Below the pieces are notes generated by a model. The model did not search any database. It saw nothing but the letters and a program-made list of their open reading frames with translations, and was not told the DNA's origin. A stretch of 8,924 bases of DNA from Methanoregula sp. GTDB lineage: Archaea > Halobacteriota > Methanomicrobia > Methanomicrobiales > Methanospirillaceae. The stretch is from contig JALOBP010000109.1 of NCBI GenBank assembly GCA_023228295.1, positions 1 through 8,924 on the forward strand, read 5' to 3'. Both the position numbers and the translations under genes were made by a program. This document shows positions 5,791-8,924 of this stretch, one piece after another; within the stretch, counting starts at the first letter, position 1, and every line of letters starts with the position of its first letter.

Positions 5791-6330
5791 ATGGTCACGA
5801 GCAATGCCAACAAAGCGGCGGAAGTGGCAGCATACTTTGGTGGGATGCTCGAAGTGGAGCATGTTGCTCTTGATGTGCCGGAGCACAGGTCCGATGATAT
5901 CGGTGAGATCGCGCAGGAAAAAGCCCGGTTCGCCTTCGGGATGCTGAACACCCCGCTTATCGTAGACGACACAGGATTTTTCATCGATGCGCTGAATGGT
6001 TTTCCCGGCCCCTATGCGGCGTATGTCCTCAATTCAATCGGCAATGCCGGAATCCTGAAACTGATGGATGGGATACCGGACCGCCGGGCACGGTTCACAA
6101 CCGGGATCGCGTATGCCGATGAAAAGGGCATCCGATCCTTCACCGGCACAATTGAGGGCACAATCACGACAAGTCCGCGGGGAGCCGGCGGGTTCGGGTA
6201 CGACCCGATCTTCGAAGTGGGCACAAAGACCCTTGCCGAGATCCCCATAGCGGAGAAGAGCAGGATCTCCCACAGGGCAAAAGCGCTCTCTTCATTCCAT
6301 GACTGGTTTATTACGGAGCGGTCGGTGTAA
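5791..6330 (+). CDS. rdgB: XTP/dITP pyrophosphatase (HAM1/RdgB family)
   Basis: Hydrolyses XTP, ITP and dITP to monophosphates, keeping deaminated purines out of nucleic acids. Motifs: TSNANK (3-8) for nucleotide phosphates, E39 and D59-D60 as metal ligands in the EIAQEKA and VDDTGFF segments, LNGFPGPY (68-75), GFGYDPIF (134-141) and SHRAKA (160-165). From the ATG given, the protein has 179 residues. The real start may be CTG at 5779, which overlaps the Kae1-Bud32 stop as CTGA: GGAG at 5769-5772 is 6 bases before that CTG but 18 before the ATG, and homologues begin (M)K-x-x-x-x-T-x-N, matching a product starting at the CTG. I list the canonical ATG as the conservative choice. The gene is co-transcribed with Kae1-Bud32. 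Confidence 0.93.
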   Translation: MVTSNANKAAEVAAYFGGMLEVEHVALDVPEHRSDDIGEIAQEKARFAFGMLNTPLIVDDTGFFIDALNGFPGPYAAYVLNSIGNAGILKLMDGIPDRRARFTTGIAYADEKGIRSFTGTIEGTITTSPRGAGGFGYDPIFEVGTKTLAEIPIAEKSRISHRAKALSSFHDWFITERSV

Positions 6331-6351
6331 CGACCCGGGTAACGCAAATTG

Positions 6352-6358
6352 TTAATAT
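6352..6358 (+). promoter_or_regulatory. Putative TATA box for L40e
   Basis: TTAATAT lies about 46 bases before the L40e ATG. A start near 6380 would leave a short leader holding the GGAG at 6388-6391, 9 bases before the ATG. A second AT-rich site, TTATAA near 6373-6378, is too close to the Shine-Dalgarno for its transcript to include it. Confidence 0.45.
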
Positions 6359-6400
6359 GTCCAACAGCTTTGTTATAAGGGCAGACAGGAGTGTTTCATA

Positions 6401-6547
6401 ATGGCAAAGTTTCCAGAAGCCGAGGCCCGGCTACTCAACGTGAAAATATGCATGCACTGTAACGCACGCAACGCAATCCGCGCAACCAGCTGCCGCAAAT
6501 GCGGTTACCAGAACCTGCGCCCCAAGAACAAGGAACGCAAAGCGTAA
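6401..6547 (+). CDS. rpl40e: 50S ribosomal protein L40e
   Basis: A 48-residue, very basic zinc-ribbon protein of the large subunit, homologous to the ribosomal half of the eukaryotic ubiquitin-L40 fusion. Translation from the ATG reads MAKFPEAEARLLNVKICMHC and onward, with ligands C17-x2-C20 and C31-x2-C34 and a Lys/Arg-rich end (RPKNKERKA). Archaeal L40e is normally 45-50 residues, so it is complete. GGAG at 6388-6391 gives a good ribosome site. A T-rich terminator follows three bases after the stop. The position just after the HAM1 gene is shared with related methanogens as far as I recall. Confidence 0.95.
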   Translation: MAKFPEAEARLLNVKICMHCNARNAIRATSCRKCGYQNLRPKNKERKA

Positions 6548-6550
6548 TCC

Positions 6551-6580
6551 TTTTTTTTTAATATCGACAGGTTCTTTTTT
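6551..6580 (+). terminator. T-rich terminator after L40e
   Basis: Nine T (6551-6559) begin three bases after the L40e TAA, and six more lie at 6575-6580. Further seven-T runs at 6663, 6696 and 6726 may act as back-up stops. Confidence 0.65.
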
Positions 6581-6796
6581 CCGGTTGCTCCGGTTTTTCC
6601 GGCCCTGCATTTATCCATTATCCGTGAGAGCTGCAGTAACAGGTTGGGCAGGATAGTTATGATTTTTTTATTGGGATCATAGCCCTCTTGAAAAATTTTT
6701 TTAGCAATCCCTCGACACCCGCTGATTTTTTTCTGGCGGGGTTGGGTTGGAACGCTCACACCGGACGAACGGAAAAGTTGCCGGTTGTGCAATTGA

Positions 6797-6820
6797 ATTG
6801 TAGGATAATTATCCTTCAAT
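6797..6820. repeat. 24-base near-perfect palindrome
   Basis: The centre AGGATAATTATCCT (6802-6815) is a perfect 14-base palindrome. One T/T mismatch (6801, 6816) separates it from outer arms ATTG (6797-6800) and CAAT (6817-6820). The size and symmetry are those of a dimeric regulator site or a cruciform/hairpin. No promoter or gene start is adjacent, so its role is open. Confidence 0.5.
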
Positions 6821-6855
6821 CGCCTGCTTAATTAACACCGGGTTACCACGATTTT

Positions 6856-6873
6856 AAAAATGCAGGTCCTGCA
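6856..6873 (-). terminator. Hairpin plus T-run, minus strand
   Basis: TGCAGGTCCTGCA (6861-6873) is self-complementary around one base. On the minus strand it is followed by five T (6860-6856), resembling a bacterial intrinsic terminator. It lies about 80 bases after the DUF1917 stop, so it would be a secondary terminator. The realistic loop would be 3-5 bases with a 4-5 bp stem. Confidence 0.35.
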
Positions 6874-6928
6874 AAAAAAGGCGGGCGAAACGAGACATGG
6901 GTTGTTGCATCCATGCGCCCGTACAATG

Positions 6929-6935
6929 AAAAAAA
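6929..6935 (-). terminator. Oligo-T terminator of the DUF1917 gene
   Basis: Seven A on the plus strand, hence seven T on the minus strand, about 20 bases after the minus-strand stop codon at 6955-6957. Confidence 0.5.
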
Positions 6936-6954
6936 TCAGAACATGACAATCCCG

Positions 6955-7605
6955 TCACGACGTATAATACGTGACCCGTTTTCCCTTCTTGGCATATTCG
7001 CCGGCGAATGTCTCGATGTTGCGCTTGTACCCGATACGGTCAACAAAGCCCAGCTCACGGAGTTTCTCCCGCACCCGCATCACATCGGCTTCGTCCGCCC
7101 AGTCTTTCGTGTAGACATAGATCACCTTGCGGTTGTCGCGGGAGTCCGGATTGGGCTTTGCCGTGCTCACCTTGGCGGAGATCCCTAAGTCAAGGCCAAC
7201 CGTTGCATCCCGCACTTTCTTCCAGGCTGCATCCACGACATCCGGTTCCTGGAAGATGAGCCACTTCCCTGCGTTCTCGTCTTCGATAGCTTCCGGAGCA
7301 CTGCCGGGAGCGTCCAGAACGATCCAGTACATTTGCGTGGTCTTTGTGGGCAGTACGCCTTCACCCTCGCAGAGCATCCGGTAAATCGTATCGATATCGG
7401 AGAAGCGGGTCAGCATTGCTTCGGCCAGCTGGGGGTATTCCTCCGCAAACCGGGCGAAAATTGCAGTCAGCTCCACCCTGAAGTCAATACCACCTTCCAC
7501 GAGCGTGAAGAGATATTTCCCCTGCCCCTGCAGCCCGCGGTTTAAGAGGTGCTCGAAGATGCCGTATGCCACATCTGCCAGCGCTTCGGGATCGGCTTCG
7601 GTCAT
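6955..7605 (-). CDS. DUF1917 / Bles03-like protein with an extra N-terminal domain
   Basis: A 216-residue soluble protein. The C-terminal half (about 112-216) resembles the DUF1917 (Bles03) family, which some databases label a putative phosphothreonine lyase domain and which has an eIF4E-like fold: GKWLIF (113-118), LGISAKVSTAKPNP (140-153), VIYVYTKDW (161-169), then DVMRVREKLRELG. The lyase label comes from remote similarity, and I would not assume that activity. The N-terminal part (1-110) is mostly helical and I do not recognise it. ATG at 7605 is chosen; an extension to TTG at 7662 would add 19 residues including Phe-Phe-Phe translated from a T-run, typical of non-coding leader. No Shine-Dalgarno is evident. 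The gene stands alone, divergent from htpX and convergent with L40e. Family call moderate, function unknown. Confidence 0.7.
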   Translation of the reverse strand: MTEADPEALADVAYGIFEHLLNRGLQGQGKYLFTLVEGGIDFRVELTAIFARFAEEYPQLAEAMLTRFSDIDTIYRMLCEGEGVLPTKTTQMYWIVLDAPGSAPEAIEDENAGKWLIFQEPDVVDAAWKKVRDATVGLDLGISAKVSTAKPNPDSRDNRKVIYVYTKDWADEADVMRVREKLRELGFVDRIGYKRNIETFAGEYAKKGKRVTYYTS

Positions 7606-7641
7606 GAGTATTTGTCCGATGTTGGTGAAAAAAAAGGTTCT

Positions 7642-7679
7642 GTATTGGAACTGCCACAACAACCGGTCTGCACCAATAC
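7642..7679. promoter_or_regulatory. Inverted repeat in the divergent DUF1917/htpX intergenic region
   Basis: GTATTGG (7642-7648) and CCAATAC (7673-7679) are perfect inverted copies whose centres are 31 bases apart, close to three helical turns. They lie between the two divergent starts, upstream of the minus-strand gene. This would suit a dimeric or looping regulator, but seven-base arms can arise by chance. Confidence 0.3.
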
Positions 7680-7748
7680 TACAGGATCAAACAGCAGGGC
7701 ACTCCAATAACCGTAGAAATGGCCCGGATTTTTGTAATAGTCGAATGA

Positions 7749-7756
7749 TTTAAAAG
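7749..7756 (+). promoter_or_regulatory. TATA box of htpX
   Basis: TTTAAAAG lies immediately before ATG-ATG at 7757-7762 and about 29 bases before the ATG at 7781. It predicts a transcript start near 7778, which makes the 7757 start untranslatable and the 7781 start leaderless or nearly so. Confidence 0.6.
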
Positions 7757-7780
7757 ATGATGATACGTACATGTACCGTT

Positions 7781-8674
7781 ATGGAATGGAAACGTGACTG
7801 GGGTCTGACCGCCAGGGTCTGGTTCACCGGGTTATTGCTCCTGTTGCTCTACCTCGTGTTCATGACGATACTATTCGTCGTATTCCCAAATACAACCATC
7901 TGGATCTTCGTTCTCCTTGCAGTGGGTATGGGACTCGTCCAATATTTCTTCTCGGACAGGATGGTCCTCTGGTCAACCGGGGCCCGCGTCATTGAAGAAG
8001 ACGAGTATCCCGAACTCCACCGCATGGTCGAGAAGCTCTGTAGTGAAGCGGATCTTCCCAAACCGAAGATTGCAATCATGATGAGCCCGATGCCGAACGC
8101 GTTTGCAACCGGGAGGAACCCGAGCCATGCTGTTGTCGCGTGCACGGACTCGATCATGCGTCTTCTGACCCGCGAAGAACTTGAAGCCGTCCTTGCCCAC
8201 GAGCTCGCCCACGTCAAGAACCGCGATATCCTGACGATGACCATGGCAAGTTTCATCGCGATGATCGCTTCGATGATTATGCAGAACGCAATCTTCGGCG
8301 CATTGTTTGGGGGCAACAGCCGCGAGGGCAACGGTGCCGGCTGGATCATCATCTGGGTAGTCTCGATTATTGTCTATATCCTCAGCACTATCCTGATCAT
8401 GGCACTCTCCCGGTACCGCGAGTTTGCGGCTGACCGGGGCAGTGCCCAGATCACAAAGAACCCGCGGGCGCTCATCTCGGCACTCAGCAAGATCAGCGGC
8501 AGGATCGATGTGCTCCCGAATCAGGTTAAAGAGACGGTGGCAGGAGCAAATGCATTCTTCATCATTCCCGCATCGACCAAAAGCATGTTACAGGAACTCT
8601 TCTCCACCCACCCATCACTCGATAAGCGGATCGCAAACCTTGAAAAAGTCGAGGCTGAACTCAGGGGATATTAA
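7781..8674 (+). CDS. htpX: HtpX-type M48 membrane zinc metalloprotease
   Basis: Integral membrane protease of family M48B, which degrades damaged membrane proteins with its active site facing the cytoplasm. From the ATG used here it has 297 residues. Two hydrophobic segments (about 15-36 and 38-57) precede the catalytic domain, with HELAH at 140-144 supplying H140, E141 and H144. Two more hydrophobic segments (about 150-178 and 187-209) precede E214, the third zinc ligand, in SRYREFAAD. N106-A-F-A-T-G is the conserved substrate-strand region. The start at 7781 is preferred over 7757, because the only good TATA box directly abuts 7757 and archaeal HtpX proteins usually begin M-x-W-K-R-D-W-G. 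The eight residues gained from 7757 look like spacer. No heat-shock-type operator is evident. Confidence 0.93.
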   Translation: MEWKRDWGLTARVWFTGLLLLLLYLVFMTILFVVFPNTTIWIFVLLAVGMGLVQYFFSDRMVLWSTGARVIEEDEYPELHRMVEKLCSEADLPKPKIAIMMSPMPNAFATGRNPSHAVVACTDSIMRLLTREELEAVLAHELAHVKNRDILTMTMASFIAMIASMIMQNAIFGALFGGNSREGNGAGWIIIWVVSIIVYILSTILIMALSRYREFAADRGSAQITKNPRALISALSKISGRIDVLPNQVKETVAGANAFFIIPASTKSMLQELFSTHPSLDKRIANLEKVEAELRGY

Positions 8675-8684
8675 CCCCCACAAC

Positions 8685-8693
8685 TTTTTTTTT
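8685..8693 (+). terminator. Oligo-T terminator after htpX
   Basis: Nine consecutive T beginning ten bases after the htpX stop codon, without a strong hairpin. Confidence 0.65.
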
Positions 8694-8724
8694 AAAGTGC
8701 CCGCACAGAACCACGCAGTGACAA

Positions 8725-8734
8725 TTATTAATAC
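8725..8734 (+). promoter_or_regulatory. TATA box of the tRNA pair
   Basis: TTATTAATAC is centred about 34 bases before tRNA-Gly. The transcript would begin near 8757, leaving a short leader for RNase P to remove. No other promoter separates the two tRNAs. Confidence 0.6.
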
Positions 8735-8763
8735 TCTTCCCCACCAAAATTGTAGAGCACAGT

Positions 8764-8834
8764 GCATCGATGGTCTAGTGGTATGACTTAGGCCTTCCAA
8801 GCCTATAGCCCGGGTTCAATTCCCGGTCGATGCA
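8764..8834 (+). tRNA. tRNA-Gly (anticodon TCC)
   Basis: Full cloverleaf of 71 bases. The acceptor GCATCGA (8764-8770) pairs with TCGATGC (8827-8833), with discriminator A8834. The D-arm is GTC/GAC, and the anticodon stem is TAGGC/GCCTA around the loop CTTCCAA with anticodon TCC at 8796-8798, reading GGA (and by wobble GGG). The T-arm is CCGGG-TTCAATT-CCCGG. No CCA is encoded, so it is added enzymatically. No intron is present. Confidence 0.96.
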
Positions 8835-8839
8835 TTTTT

Positions 8840-8913
8840 GGGCTCGTGGTCTAGTTGGCTATGACGTCGCCTTCACACGGCGAAGATCTCGTGTTCGAAT
8901 CACGACGGGCCCA
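8840..8913 (+). tRNA. tRNA-Val (anticodon CAC)
   Basis: Full cloverleaf of 74 bases. The acceptor GGGCTCG (8840-8846) pairs with CGGGCCC (8906-8912) with one G-T wobble; discriminator A8913. The anticodon stem TCGCC/GGCGA encloses the loop TTCACAC with CAC at 8874-8876, reading GTG. The T-arm is TCGTG-TTCGAAT-CACGA. No CCA is encoded. It lies five bases (TTTTT) after tRNA-Gly, so the two are probably processed from one transcript. Confidence 0.96.
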
Positions 8914-8924
8914 TACCCTTGTTT

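Larger units (their letters stand above)
6548..6954. other. Gene-free spacer between convergent genes
   Basis: About 400 AT-rich bases between L40e (plus) and the DUF1917 gene (minus). I see no credible gene. A minus-strand open frame covering 6505-6819 runs antisense through L40e and is poor in recognisable features. The spacer holds T-runs of seven at 6663-6669, 6696-6702 and 6726-6732. Two of these lie in hairpin loops: TATGAT (6658-6663) with ATCATA (6676-6681), and CCCGC (6718-6722) with GCGGG (6736-6740). It also holds a long palindrome at 6797-6820 and a hairpin at 6861-6873. Confidence 0.6.

Noticed and set aside
6573..6603. CCGG-containing repeats (6581-6602) as a possible repeat array
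   Set aside because: Only three short CCGG units with irregular spacing; at most a small hairpin near the L40e terminator.
6505..6819. 104-residue minus-strand open frame opposite L40e and the spacer
   Set aside because: It runs antisense through L40e, has Lys-rich stretches from reversed T-runs, and shows no recognisable motif.
7606..7662. N-terminal extension of the DUF1917 protein to TTG at 7662
   Set aside because: The added residues include a Phe run from a T-tract and contain the likely promoter region; the ATG at 7605 is a better start.
1..8924. CRISPR array, insertion sequence, prophage or defence island
   Set aside because: No regularly spaced repeats, transposase or integrase motifs, or defence-type domains were seen on either strand. 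The two tRNAs at the right end could be integration targets, but the window stops before any evidence.

Overview
The window looks like core chromosome from a methanogenic euryarchaeon, most likely of the Methanomicrobiales (Methanoregula-like). The evidence is archaeal-type information-processing proteins throughout, TATA boxes about 25-30 bases ahead of likely transcript starts, oligo-T terminators, tRNAs without an encoded CCA, and moderately GC-rich genes between AT-rich spacers. The assignment rests on protein resemblance read by eye, not on a search. I see no phage, transposon, CRISPR array or defence system.

Layout. 1-209 is an AT-rich, gene-free stretch with nested inverted repeats, a T-rich terminator and a promoter. 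210-503 encodes a small DUF2098 protein. It is followed by a short open frame (500-625) that lacks a normal start codon. 666-3613 is a tight plus-strand operon: aIF2-gamma, a PIN-domain RNase, RNA polymerase subunit Rpo7, Spt4 (RpoE''), and the GTP-dependent dephospho-CoA kinase. Its genes overlap or nearly abut. After a terminator and a new promoter comes ribosomal S24e and S27ae, the Kae1-Bud32 fusion (t6A tRNA modification) and a HAM1/RdgB-type XTP/dITP pyrophosphatase (3714-6330). Ribosomal L40e (6401-6547) follows from its own promoter. About 400 bases without a gene hold terminators and one striking palindrome. Then a minus-strand DUF1917 (Bles03-like) gene (6955-7605) diverges from a plus-strand HtpX membrane protease (7781-8674). 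The window closes with tRNA-Gly(TCC) and tRNA-Val(CAC).

Together the plus-strand genes cover translation initiation, transcription (the Rpo7 stalk subunit and the elongation factor Spt4), ribosome structure, tRNA modification and nucleotide-pool cleaning, with one coenzyme A enzyme embedded among them. The most interesting points are small: two places where a gene seems to begin with CTG overlapping the previous stop codon as CTGA, a Ser in place of Asn in the guanine-recognition motif of aIF2-gamma, the structured AT-rich leader at the left edge, and candidate operators at 3684, 6797 and 7642. I found no convincing wholly new multi-gene system.
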